A DNA stretch of 29,776 nucleotides from Priapulus caudatus. Taxonomy: Eukaryota > Priapulida > Priapulimorpha > Priapulimorphida > Priapulidae. The notes below the pieces were generated by a model that did not search any database, was not told where the DNA came from, and saw only the letters and a list, made by a program, of their open reading frames with translations. The position numbers and the translations under genes were made by a program. Below, piece after piece: positions 16,101 through 26,390 of the stretch. The stretch is from positions 199,866-229,641 of the forward strand of contig NW_014577515.1 in NCBI RefSeq assembly GCF_000485595.1. Direction: 5' to 3'. Within the stretch, counting starts at the first letter, position 1. Every line of letters begins with the position of its first letter.

Positions 16101-17433
16101 ACGCAAAAATCCAAATGGATGTCAGGCAACGGGCACTTTCTTCTTCCGTCACGAGTACACAAACTATGCTTACGTCAAGCAGGTTTACGCGAGAGGTCAC
16201 GAGATCGGCTCGCTGTCGATTAGGTAAGAGACGGGATGCGCAGAGGGAAAGGGCGTTGTCATAGTGTCAGTTGAGTAAACAGACTCAAGGTCGAATTTTC
16301 AGCGTGACGACATATTTGTTTTTTCGAGCCACGCGCAACAACAAAAGTAGTAGCAATGAGATACGAATGTTACGGCTATAGCACACACACGCAATCACGC
16401 ACACGCACGCACGAACCCACGCACGTACATACACACAGACATACGCACGCACACACACACGCGCGCGCGCGCACACACATACACACCACGCGACGCGGAC
16501 CAACACCGCGCGGCCAAACACCGTCCGACGCCGCTCACGACAACCCGCCGCGGACGCTCGGGACACAGGTACGCACCACACATCATGGCCCGGGGGCACC
16601 CCGCCGGGCCGTCCGCAACCACCACACCACCACACCGACAACACAACACCACACACACACAAGCACCGGGCCCGGGCACAGCCCGCGACCACGAGCAGGA
16701 GCAGCGACCACGACACGCGACAACACCCAGGCCGGCCGAGACGCAAGGCGCCGGCGCCCGCGCGCCACCGACCACACACACATACACACACATGAACACC
16801 GCAGCCCCGGCACGACACCACCAACAACGCCCGCCGCCGCGCCCCCCACGGCCCCGGGCCCGCCACCGGCCCCGCGGGGCCGCGGTCAGCACAAACACAC
16901 ACACACACAGGGCGGGCGTCGACACACACACCACAGCACTGCGGGCCGGCGATAGGCATACACACCACACACACAGCCCACAGCCCACGTGCGTCGGCCC
17001 TCCACACCATGAAAGCACGCCCCGGGCCGCAATCTAAACGGGTTAGGTACGACATTTGTATTTCTACCTATACTAACTTATATACTAACAATTTCTGTAA
17101 TGTATTAGTCACCAGCTACCAAGCACTTATTGGGCCATGGCATCCGCGGAAGAATGGGATCGAGAGCTTTCTGGACACAAACAACTGTTGGAGAAATTTG
17201 CCGGTATCAATCCAGCTGATGTCAAGGGGACTAGGGGCTCCCCATACTACCAGGTGTGCGGAGGCTGAGCGGATAGTCCATAACCTAGTGGCTGTCTGTG
17301 TATATGTTATATGTATAATGTATATTATATATATATAATATATAGTATATATAGGTGAGTAGTACTAGTACTAAGGAGGAGTATACTGTATAGGGTGTGT
17401 GTGTGTGTGTGTGTGTGTGTTGGTGTGTGTGTG

Positions 17434-17468
<35 letters not shown>

Positions 17469-19829
17469 TGTGTGTGTGTGTGTGTGTGCTGTCGTGTGCG
17501 CCCGCCCGTGTTTTGTGTGTGTGTTCGATGTGTGTGCGTTTGTGTGTGTGTGTGTGTGTGTGTGAGTGTGTGTGGGTGTGTGTGTTGTGCTGTGTGTGTG
17601 ATGTGTGTGTATGTGTGTGGCTGTTTGGTGTGTGTGTGTGTGGTGTGTGTGTGTGTGTGTGTGTGTGGTCGTGGTGTAGTGTGGTGTGTGCTGTGTGTGT
17701 GTGTGTGTGGGTGTATGAAGGCGCCCTACGCATAGTATACATTATACTTATATGTATTAAAACCAACCTATAGCTAAACATACTATATGGAGGTGCCAAC
17801 GGACCTCATCATAATATAAGACTCGCCTGCTGTTTTGAGACTGCTCATATTTTATGTGGTTTCCTTCAGGTTGGTGGTGAAAACCAATTTGATGCTATGA
17901 GTCGCAACGGTTTCGCGTATGACTCATCAATGGCGACACATTACAATAACCCACCGGTTTATCCCTACACGTTGGATCACAAGAATAGGATTGAATGCTT
18001 CGTTCCGCCATGTCCACTCAAATCATGGCCAGGAATCTGGGAGGTGGGTTTATAATATTTGGATATGCGCGTTCCTGCGCAACACATCACATTGTACATA
18101 ATATTAATGTTTATTGATAAATTGCGTGTGTGGTTTAAAAAATCAGTTACCATAGGTAATGCTATAATATCTCCGCTGCCATTCGGGTAGTAAATGGCCA
18201 ATGTACATCTCATTCTGTTTCATTTACATAACAGCAATAACATACAAACGAGGCGAATAAAATGTTTCATAAAACGATTCCACCAGCGCAGACGCACACT
18301 CCGTGAACAATAAATTGTCTACTATTTTGTAGTCTAACGCGATAAGCCGGAAAAGAATTATAGGTGTGTTTATTCTAACAAATTCTACGACACAATTCAA
18401 GAATGAGAATGTAATGGCCAACACAAAATAGTGCGTCATTGGGGGTTATTGTGGAATCATTCGTTCAATGTATATTTAGGCGTATAGTCGCATGTGTTAC
18501 CTACGTTATATTATTTAATGTTATATTTTACAATGTCTTCAGATTCCACTGAATGTCTACAACGACGTTAATGGTACTCGTTGCAAACAGCTCGGAAGCT
18601 GTTATCGTCCTGGTAACCGAGATTGGTACAGTTTCATCAAGCAAAACTTTAACCGCCATTATTTGACCAACAGGTTGGTTTGAAATTATCGACATTGGCG
18701 TGTTACACACATTATCAAGCAAGATTCATACTTTTCTTCTCGGTAGACTTTCTTCGTCCGAAACTGTTAAATCCGTTATATGTTAATGTAATCCGGTAGT
18801 GTTGCTATTTTTTCCCATTAAATTCAGTACGATATCAAATTAGATTGCACACTACCCCAATTGCTCTAAACATTCAAACAAAGAAAAAAAAAACGGGGAA
18901 AAATATTCGTTCAATATAATACGATATATACATAATACGACGTAAGCTCCAAGTAAGCCTCGTCATGTTGTGAGCCGAATATAAGATTAGAAATATATGC
19001 CCGTCTCTGCTTCTCTCCACGTACAGGGCTCCATTCCAAATCACGCTGCGAAATGACTGGTTCATATCAAGCTCGACAGCTTATCGTGGTTTGATACAGT
19101 TCCTTGACGAGATGGCTGAAATGAATGACGTCTACTTTGTCAGCATGTCTCAGGTAAGATACGAACGCAACCTTCTATAGTAAGTTTAAAAAACGTGATA
19201 AAGATTGCATAAATCTTTGAGTCAATCGTACTTCTACAACGTTCAGTGATGTTTCCGCATACATTTCTTCTCTACCAGCACAGCTAATCCTCTATGCATG
19301 TATGTAGATGTAATTCTCTTAAGATTAAATGCTGGGAATCTTCGGTAAATGACGTTAGAGTCTCACTAAAAAATCATTTTGCGTTGTATTTTAAATGAGT
19401 AGATTACGCGCGAACATTCATTTTATCCGAATATATCGTTTTTCTCCAGGATTGTGAAAAATATCACCTATAATTATGATATGATTAGAAGTGCATGGAT
19501 TAGAGATCATCTAATTCACGTACTCACGATAATATCTTTTCTTATATCAACGACTTATCCCTCGTCCATTCTGCGCATTTTAGGCAATCGATTGGATGAG
19601 GAATCCGACGCCTCTGTCGTCCATCTCTAGCTTCAAACCGTGGAACTGGTGCCAGGAACCGCAGAATCGTGATCGCAGCTGTGACAACGTCGCCAGTTGC
19701 CAGTACATCAACGTCACCCACGTTCCACTTCCCAACGAGCGAGTAATGCGCATATGCGATCCGGCAGAATGTCCGCCTATCTACCCGTGGGTTGGCAGAC
19801 CGCTCGGCGAGCTACCCGGCCAGGGTTAG
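13187..19829 (+). CDS. Secreted LDLa + CE4 chitin-deacetylase-like protein, probable pseudoenzyme
   Basis: Nine exons: 13187-13253, 15084-15248, 15541-15678, 16031-16223, 17109-17253, 17870-18043, 18543-18673, 19027-19153, 19584-19829 (TAG). They total 1386 nt, in frame, 461 aa. Residues 1 to about 27 form a signal peptide with core LKLVCIFAVL. Residues 45-77 are an LDL-receptor class A module (CQFRC...CDGVEDC...EDEDC, six cysteines). The CE4 region starts at PGGLEPKDVPQM and carries KNPNGC, EYTNYAYVKQVYARGHEIG, SISHQLPSTYW, GGENQF, YDSSM, ECFVPPCP, SWPGIWEIPLNVY and VYFVSMSQAIDWM, all matching arthropod and nematode chitin deacetylases. Family members remove acetyl groups from extracellular chitin. 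Here motif 1 (TFDD) is NTEN (115-118), motif 2 (HSxxH) is LSISH (185-189) and motif 3 (RAPF) is RGSPY (230-234), so metal binding and the catalytic base are probably lost. No CBM14 chitin-binding module was found, though many arthropod homologues have one. There is an N-glycosylation site at N423. The exon 4 acceptor and exon 3 donor are the least certain borders. Exon 5 must start at 17109 to keep frame. Confidence 0.9.
14758..14937. mobile_element. Palindrome-rich element, short form, in intron 1 of copy 2
   Basis: 180-bp version of the element at 10164-10605, with the same end sequences (TGGAAAGCATTTTGTTCA and TGAACAAAATGCTTTTCA) and flanking TA. It has three GATAAACCAGGTTTTTGGTTC units and one closing palindrome, CGATAAACCAGGTTTATCG. 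The 262-bp difference between forms equals exactly the change in offset between the two duplicated blocks, so it is the only large length difference between them. Confidence 0.7.
16487..17035. other. GC-rich, C/A-biased, T-poor low-complexity stretch in intron 4
   Basis: About 550 bases made of CAC, CCG and GCG words with very few T on this strand, much higher in GC than anything else in the window. It begins abruptly where the two duplicated blocks stop matching and ends abruptly at CTAAACGGGTTAGG. Long open frames on both strands reflect this composition and encode only biased peptides. It may be a poor consensus of a CA/CG repeat, or a real degenerate GC-rich satellite. Confidence 0.75.
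17305..17712. repeat. AT-rich stretch followed by interrupted (TG)n in intron 5
   Basis: TA-rich sequence (17305-17353) is followed by about 320 bases of TG repeats broken by TT, GG, AG and short inserts such as CCCGCCCGTG. It lies between the donor at 17254 and the acceptor at 17869. It is complementary in character to the CA-rich sequence of intron 4. Confidence 0.9.
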
Positions 19830-19968
19830 AGATCTCGCGAGTCTCATCCTGTGATGTCCCGTCCTATAACATCCCATCTAATAACGCCACATTCCAATGA
19901 CGTCACATCCTATGACTCTAGTTGCGTAAACTAGTGCGGGTCCACTGAGGCTGTACTGCATTGGGCGA

Positions 19969-20444
19969 ATTAAAGCTGGAGCGGCCATATTGGTGCAAGT
20001 TAATCGATAGCTATACATGCGGCGAACGCTATGTGCATTTTGTTAATTGCTGCATGCTATACATTTACCTGATATAAGTAAAGGCTACTATAGGGAATAG
20101 TATTGCAACATCAAGTACAGCCGAGTAGTTACACCTATTATAGGTCTACAGCTATGGTCAAGCAGATAACAATGATCCCCACATTTGTACCTTATGCATG
20201 TATGCATTGTACGTATATATATAATGCACATATGCATTATAAACACCTTACAGTGGATTTCCTACGTTCATCGTTGCTATATGAGCATGTGTAGAGAAGC
20301 TATGGATCCATTTTGTTAGTACACTTTATATGCATATTTTCAGTTACTCTGAAATTCGATCGCCACGGCTTTTGATGTAGAACGTATATTATTTCTGCAG
20401 CTATTTCTTTTTATTCACATTAGTCAACATTGTATGATAATAAA
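19969..20444 (+). terminator. Candidate polyadenylation signals of the CDA-like gene
   Basis: ATTAAA at 19969-19974 (140 bp after the stop) and AATAAA at 20439-20444 (610 bp after it) are the two plausible cleavage signals downstream of the TAG. The choice cannot be made from sequence alone. Confidence 0.3.
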
Positions 20445-20489
20445 TTAGATGTTAAATATTCGTGGGATTCTTCTTGTTATTAGATTACT

Positions 20490-20632
20490 ACATGTGTGTG
20501 TGTGCTCGGTGTACTCAGTGTGTGCGTACGCGGGTGCGTGCGTGCGTACGTACGTGCGTGCGTGCGGGCCTGCCTGCCGGCCGTGCGTGCGTACGTGCGT
20601 GCGTGCGTGTGCGCATGTGTGGGTGTGTTTCT
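20490..20632. repeat. TG/CG alternating simple repeat
   Basis: TGTG, GCGTGCGTACGT and similar alternating purine-pyrimidine sequence, with a short central inverted stretch GGCCTGCCTGCCGGCC. The open frames it gives on both strands are low complexity. Confidence 0.85.
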
Positions 20633-20639
20633 CTGCATG

Positions 20640-22545
20640 CCGTTGCGTATAAGAAGTAATGTATGATGCCAAACTATCCACATATATACCGCCAATTATA
20701 TACATTTTCAACTTCTTTTTAAAGAATCCTCCAAACCACATTAGATTGTACAACAGAGATGATAATAGGTTCAGACTTAGCTACGCGCATGACTACAATC
20801 TGTTTAAAAACATGGTTTGTTAAAAATATCTATATAAAGTTTTTATTAGGAGATTTTTGCGCAGAAAAGCTCAATCCAAAAAATATAGCGAAATATTGTC
20901 TCACATCACAGCGGTAATATTACTGATTACACTAACTTGAAAAACACTAAGATGTTATGCAGTTATAGCAGTAGCCCTAGTAACTGGTCCAAGATTACAA
21001 GAAAAGACTGGCTGGTGATCGAACTTGAATATGTTGGTGAATACAAAGGTTCTAATACATTTCATCGTTACTCTAGACAGTTGCTGTTGCTCAAGCGATA
21101 ACGGTAGGTAATTAAACGGTCATACAAGTGAGTGAAAACACTAGATAATTCTCGTAAATATGGCTTTAATATAGAGCGGATATATCCAGGAACAATTATC
21201 TCCGTAAATTATAAATGCCCTCACTTTTCTGAAAATAAAAGGTAAGTCGGGACTCAAGCTTCATAACTTCCCGATTTGCCACACCGCCAGAGTGAAATTA
21301 TAAACAATTTTTTTGTCAATGGTCGGCGCTAGTGTCGCGCATAAAAAGAAATGTATGATGCCAAACCGCATATATACATATATAGATTTATTGAGATACT
21401 GCCCCTATAGAGAGATCATACTCCTGAGGGGTTAGATATCCCTAATGTAGACATCACTGCCTCCGTTAACTAATTGAAGGGCTTAGAATCATCTAGACAT
21501 TATAGGGCCCTAGAATATTTACCTCCAAAAATTCTAAATGCTCTTACCTTTCGGTTAAAATGAATTACTCATTACCCTAAATAACGAGCCCACTCTTCTC
21601 AACATTATGATTTGTCGCAAAATCAGGTGAAATTTTGTAGAATTTTTATTGTCGTTGGTCGGCGTTATAATGTCGCGCATGAGAAGTAGTGAATGATGTA
21701 AAACTAAACTACACATGTAAAGAAATCATACTCAGCAATTTAGATCCCAATACCTTAGTTAAATAATTAATAGGTTGAGAATTTTTCAAACCACATTAGA
21801 ACGTACAGCAGGTTATGGGGTCAGGCGTATCTGCGCGCATGCCTACTATCTGCCAGAAGAAAGCCTGGTTTGTTGTAAATATCTAATTAAAACAGAGAAG
21901 ACATATTATTCAGGAATTGTTTTTACTAAGAATTTCAAATGCTCTTGTCTTTCTGAAATACTAAGACGGAGACGATTCGTCTCAGCATCGCGATTCGCCA
22001 CACCACCGAGAAATTGTCTTGAATTTTGAAACCTGAATTGTTTACGCACTTTTCTTTGTTGCTAGTCGGTGCTAGTGTCGCATATGATAAGCGATGTATG
22101 ATACTAAATTAAATATATACCTACATAATTTTATAAGAATTATAAACAGTCAGTAAGCCATACTATCAGTCATACTCAGAAGTAGTTGAACATCGAAAAT
22201 AAGGATCCCAATGACTCAGTTAATTTATTAAAAAAGCTAAGGATTTTTAAAGCCGCATTAGAGAAGAACAATAGAGAGAAACAGATTATAGGGTCGTAGA
22301 TGTATTTGTCTACATGCCTACTATCTGCTTAATAAAGCACAATTTATTGAGATAATCTATTTGATTAACAGAGGACATATTCAGGAATTTTCTATACAAT
22401 TTATTCATCAAATTTTGCCTTCCTGAAATAATAAATATTATCAACATTCCGATTCCCCGCAACGCCGAGTGAATTTACATATTATATGAATCTATTCCTG
22501 TCGTTGGTCGGCGCTCGTACCGCGAATCTGAAGTAGTAAATGGCG
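20640..22545. repeat. Old tandem array of ~340-690-bp diverged units
   Basis: A recurring order of landmarks marks about four units. A block like GTCGGCGCTAGTGTCGCGCAT followed by GAAGTA(A/G)TGTATGATG(C/T)(C/A)AAA occurs near 20651 (second half only), 21321, 21655, 22062 and 22502. A block CAAACCACATTAGA...GTACA...CGCATG(A/C)CTAC occurs near 20733, 21787 and, more diverged, 22250. A block GAATT(T/C)...AAATGC...CTTTCTGAAA occurs in each unit. No transposase or other protein was recognised. Units are well diverged, so the array is old. Confidence 0.7.
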
Positions 22546-23580
22546 CTTAACAAAACAACAGTGAAAACAAGCACACACCATTTCGCGGCTTGTAAGCCGC
22601 TCCGATGAATTAATTATACGCATCCCTAATTCTAGAAGGTCATATGGAAAAGGAATTTGACTACACAATTGCCTTCTCTTGTACCTGATGTTTTGCTTTG
22701 CTCACTCTAGTCGTTGTTACGTTAGTACTCTTGAATATACGAGAAATAGTCGACGTTAAGAGTATTGTAAAGAATAGGATTATTTCCGATAACGGACCCT
22801 CCGCGTCCTACTAGCTACAATAATGGAACCGAGTAGCGTAAACTGCAGGAAATATACACATCTATGATCTACACGAAGTCTGAACAGCTAATTCGTCTAC
22901 ATTACGATTCAAATCATCTATGGGTACATCCAAAAATATGCTAGCTAAGAATTGATAAAACATCGAATATAGTGTTTTTTTTGTGGATTCAAATTCTAGC
23001 TCGAAAATATTTCTCGAAAAAAAAGTTTTACAAAAACTTCGTGCTTTTTGCATAAAATAAATGGTCGGTTTATATAATATGATCAGGAGTTTCCTAATAA
23101 CTATATAGATCTGTATTATAAATAGTCTATAATTATTATGACACGTCTGATATAATCATGCTTGTCATGCTGATGGGTTGGTTATATCGAAAGTAGTCAC
23201 TGTAATGTCATGCATTGTATAATTCCTCGGAAAAAGTGACAAACTATATGGATTATGATATGAATATTTAACAGTAGTACGTACGAATTCGTATTATTTT
23301 AAATATTTAAATATATATTATATATATATATATTATATATATTATCTACGTCACGACCATACACTTGATATTCAAAATAGCGCATGTAAATGACTGGTGG
23401 CCACGTGCGCTTCACTGGAGAGCGAATTCTCAGCGACAAACTGCGGTGTACTAGCTGTCATCTTAAAATGTTTTCAGTGCCTCAGTCAGTCCCTGCGGTT
23501 ACTTACTCAGTCCTGTCTGGCTGACTCCGGTGAGGCGGTCATGGCGAGGGAAGTGAATCTAGTGAACTAATACCGGGAGT

Positions 23581-23611
<31 letters not shown>

Positions 23612-23973
23612 TTATTTATATTTATTCAGTTATTTATACGTGCGTGCGTGTGTGTGTGTGTGTGTGCGTGCGTGTGTGTGTGCGTGCGTCCGTGTGTGCG
23701 TGTGTGTATGTGTGCGTAAGTGTGTGTTTGTGCGTGCGTGCGTGCGTGCGTGCGTGCTTGCGTGCGTGTGTGTAATACGGCAAAGCAATACGGAAAGAGA
23801 GGAAACAGCAAGAGTATGAAGGTAAAGGGATTATAAATTCCATAAAAGTGTAAGAATTTAGTATAAATACACATATTGGTATGAATATTTGCCCCGAAAA
23901 TTGTGCATCGTATTTCCGATTATTTTTAAGTCACTGAAACCAGACAGATACTATCTGTCCTACCCAACATACC
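22546..23973. other. Intergenic DNA with simple repeats only
   Basis: No gene recognised. It contains an AT-rich TA tract near 23308-23345, (TA)n at 23583-23611 and a TG/CG-rich repeat at 23639-23774. Open frames in the last two are low complexity. Confidence 0.7.
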
Positions 23974-24343
23974 CGGGTGTTTCTGAGATTAGGGGGCAAA
24001 TTGCTGTCCTGACCACCCTTGATCAGAATTCTTCAATGACTTGCCATGTTTTGAATCAATTATATTGTTTGATGAATGTCTTGGATCATGGTAAAAAATT
24101 AGCACTAAAATGGATTTCATATACATGAGATTTCTTTAAAAAAAATTAAGTTCAATGTTCAGATGGTCTCGGAATGGCCTGTCCTAACCCATGGTAGCCA
24201 ATTTTCCCTCAATGATTTGAAGCTGTTGTCATCATTCAGGGATGGGAAATCTAGTTTGGGTGGGGTTGCTATTGTTTCAACTGTAATTCAGCAAAGTTTC
24301 ATGCGCCTGTGACCTTAAGTGTAAGAGGGGTGAACCTCAGACC

Positions 24344-24700
24344 TAGGGTCCCTATATACAGAGAGTTGCGCCATGACGAGTCGGAAAAAATCGGTCCCGT
24401 GGTCGCTGGACGACATGTTGTTTCCAAATGGATACGCACGGCTATAGCCGTAAGAAAGTGTACAATTAAATTATCATATGGCGCGAACGATTTGAGTTAC
24501 ATTTCTAGAAATCTAGATACACATAGACACATGTCTTAGCTATAATCTCTGTAAATTTTGAGTTTATTGAAGCACAATTAGTCTAATTAATTACTACGGA
24601 CCATTGTACAGCGTATTTATACATCGCATTTGGAATCCATTTGGAAACAAAATGGCGTCAAATCCTGAGTTGGCGCAACTCTCTGTATACAGGGACCCTA
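24344..24700. mobile_element. 357-bp hAT-like MITE nested in the larger element
   Basis: Terminal inverted repeats of 30 bp with one mismatch (24344-24373 and 24671-24700) begin TAGGGTCCCT and end GTTGCGCCA. The 8-bp sequence CTCAGACC sits immediately on both sides (24336-24343 and 24701-24708), a perfect target duplication of hAT length. TAG-type termini also suit hAT. A second inner inverted pair, TTGTTTCCAAATGGAT (24418-24433) and its complement (24635-24650), adds to the fold. It has no coding capacity and would depend on a transposase elsewhere. Confidence 0.85.
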
Positions 24701-25442
24701 CTCAGACCTATTGTCCTGAATTTTTATCAACTCCGTTACGACTGTATTGTGCTGACATCTATTAATAGACAATGGTGTTAACAAATGACCAGAGAACAGA
24801 CCACTATTAAATCCTCCATAGGATCCTATACTTAAGAATTGAATTTCAGGAGCTGAAAAATAGTATTTCGACCGTTTTCGGCCGAGTGGCAATATTAAAA
24901 CTAGGTAGCCATGTACTTCAGCTGTGCACCATTAGAGTTATGACATATGTTGTCCGGCGTTTTAAAAAAATATCGCGAATTTACTAACCGACACCACATT
25001 TGTGCCTGAAAAACAGTCGCGCAGTCGAATGGGGTCCATACATTGAAAGAATTCGTTTTAAATTACCAGTAACCAGCATTTTATTCATGCAAAATCACTG
25101 CACATTAACCGTACAATCTTCACTCGAAACTTTTGCCAGCTCTTTGATGCGAAATTCCACCATGTTTGCCGGGTACCCCTCAACTCTCAAACGCGGCTGC
25201 TGGTCACCATGGCTACGACACCCCACGCATTTGCACAATTTTTCCACAAAACCGATTGAAATTCCAATCCTTTCCAAACGTCTATCGGGCATCCGTCTTC
25301 ATTGTGCAATGCACATTTACGCACTCTAATGACGAAATTTGCCACGAAAAATTCGAGAAAACTGCTGTTTTCTAGAGACAAAATAGTGCAACGGTGAACA
25401 AATGCGGAGGCTTACTGTTATACGCCTCCTGAAGCGGTATAT

Positions 25443-25478
25443 AGACCAATCAGACCAATCAGACCAATCCGACCAACC
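25443..25478. repeat. Four copies of a 9-bp CCAAT-containing unit
   Basis: AGACCAATC occurs three times, then CGACCAACC. Each good unit contains CCAAT. It lies inside the larger inverted-repeat element, near its right end. Confidence 0.8.
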
Positions 25479-25918
25479 AGCATCACATTTCAAGGGAAAA
25501 ATTTGCCAAAAATAAATGCGTACTTAAATGCATTCATCACCTCTGTTACGCAAATTGTATGATAAGTAACCATAGAAACCAAACATCATAAATTGAGGAA
25601 GACAGGCATATTGACCTCGTGAATAAAACATATTATTTGCATCTTGCCCTTGCACCATGTGGAACCAACAAGGTCAAACATGACAAAATTATCAACTCCG
25701 TTACATCAACTCCTTTACAAAATTGTAACGGAGTTGATGTATAGGCCCTTATAAAAGTATACAAAAAAGTAAAAAAAGTAAAAAAGTGTAATAATCTTTG
25801 TGGTTTCAGGGCCACGGTGTTACAAATATTGGAAAAATTCCATAAATATGCCAAAGAGATGATGAAAAAAATTCAGTCATATAAAACTGCAATTTGCCCC
25901 CTAACCTCAGAAACACCC

Positions 25919-26390
25919 ACCTTCTAGTCATATAGCTTCTCATTATGTCTTCGAGTGCAGTTTATGGTAATTAAACATAGTGTTTCCAGAGTACTTCTTT
26001 CTATGTGTAAATGAAATCTCGTAAATTCCCACAAGTCCGTGTTGACATTGAATGGTTAATACCCGCAGTAGCTCTTTATGTGCTTATACATATTGTTTTT
26101 CTTCGTTTGCTCAAAGCTATAGAGTGTTGACCCGATGCACTAAACTCATGATTGCCTCATTGTAGTATCTTAAGATTTTCCCCTATATCTCCCTAGTTTT
26201 CCCGCTGAAATTCTTCTTGTTGTCGATTTTCTTTAACAAATTTGCCGTTGATTCGTTTGCATAAAAATAGCCGCGCCCGCTACTATTATCTTGTTAGTTA
26301 ATACGACTTGCAGAACCGCTAGGAGGCCTTTCGCTCCGTCTGTGGGACGAAGGTGAACCAGACGATGATACGACTATATAGCGCGACAAC
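25919..26390 (+). promoter_or_regulatory. Upstream region of the SLC22 gene
   Basis: About 470 bp between the transposon end and the SLC22 start codon. A TATA-like GCATAAAAATAG (about 26259-26270) precedes a GC-richer leader. No other core element or upstream reading frame stands out. The start-codon context is GACAACATGG, with A at -3 and G at +4. Confidence 0.35.

Larger units (their letters stand above)
12297..16486. repeat. Duplicated block, copy 2 (about 4.19 kb)
   Basis: Near-identical partner of 7703-12154. Identity runs from CGCGCGTCCATACG through exon 4 and into intron 4. It stops where copy 1 continues with ACACGCGCGCAC and copy 2 changes to CCACGCGACGCGG. It lacks 262 bp of the palindromic element present in copy 1. 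Confidence 0.95.
23974..25918. mobile_element. ~1.9-kb terminal-inverted-repeat element, non-autonomous DNA transposon candidate
   Basis: The left end GGGTGTTTCTGAGATTAGGG (first 20 of 30 bp, 23974-24003) matches the reverse complement of 25889-25918 with one mismatch in 30. The interior has no transposase-like frame; the longest is 109 codons with no motif. A matching target-site duplication could not be found, so the exact termini are open. A CAACTCCGTTAC motif recurs inside (24730, 25692) and as part of a hairpin at 25704-25739. A separate MITE is nested within. Confidence 0.6.

Noticed and set aside
16285-17055. 256-codon minus-strand frame and 199-codon plus-strand frame
   Set aside because: Both run through intron 4 and the biased GC/CA stretch. 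The peptides are low complexity and overlap no family motif.
17148-17253. Alternative exon 5 start after CACCAG at 17114
   Set aside because: It would put the exon in the wrong frame after exon 4. Starting at 17109 gives SISHQLPSTYW, matching the family.
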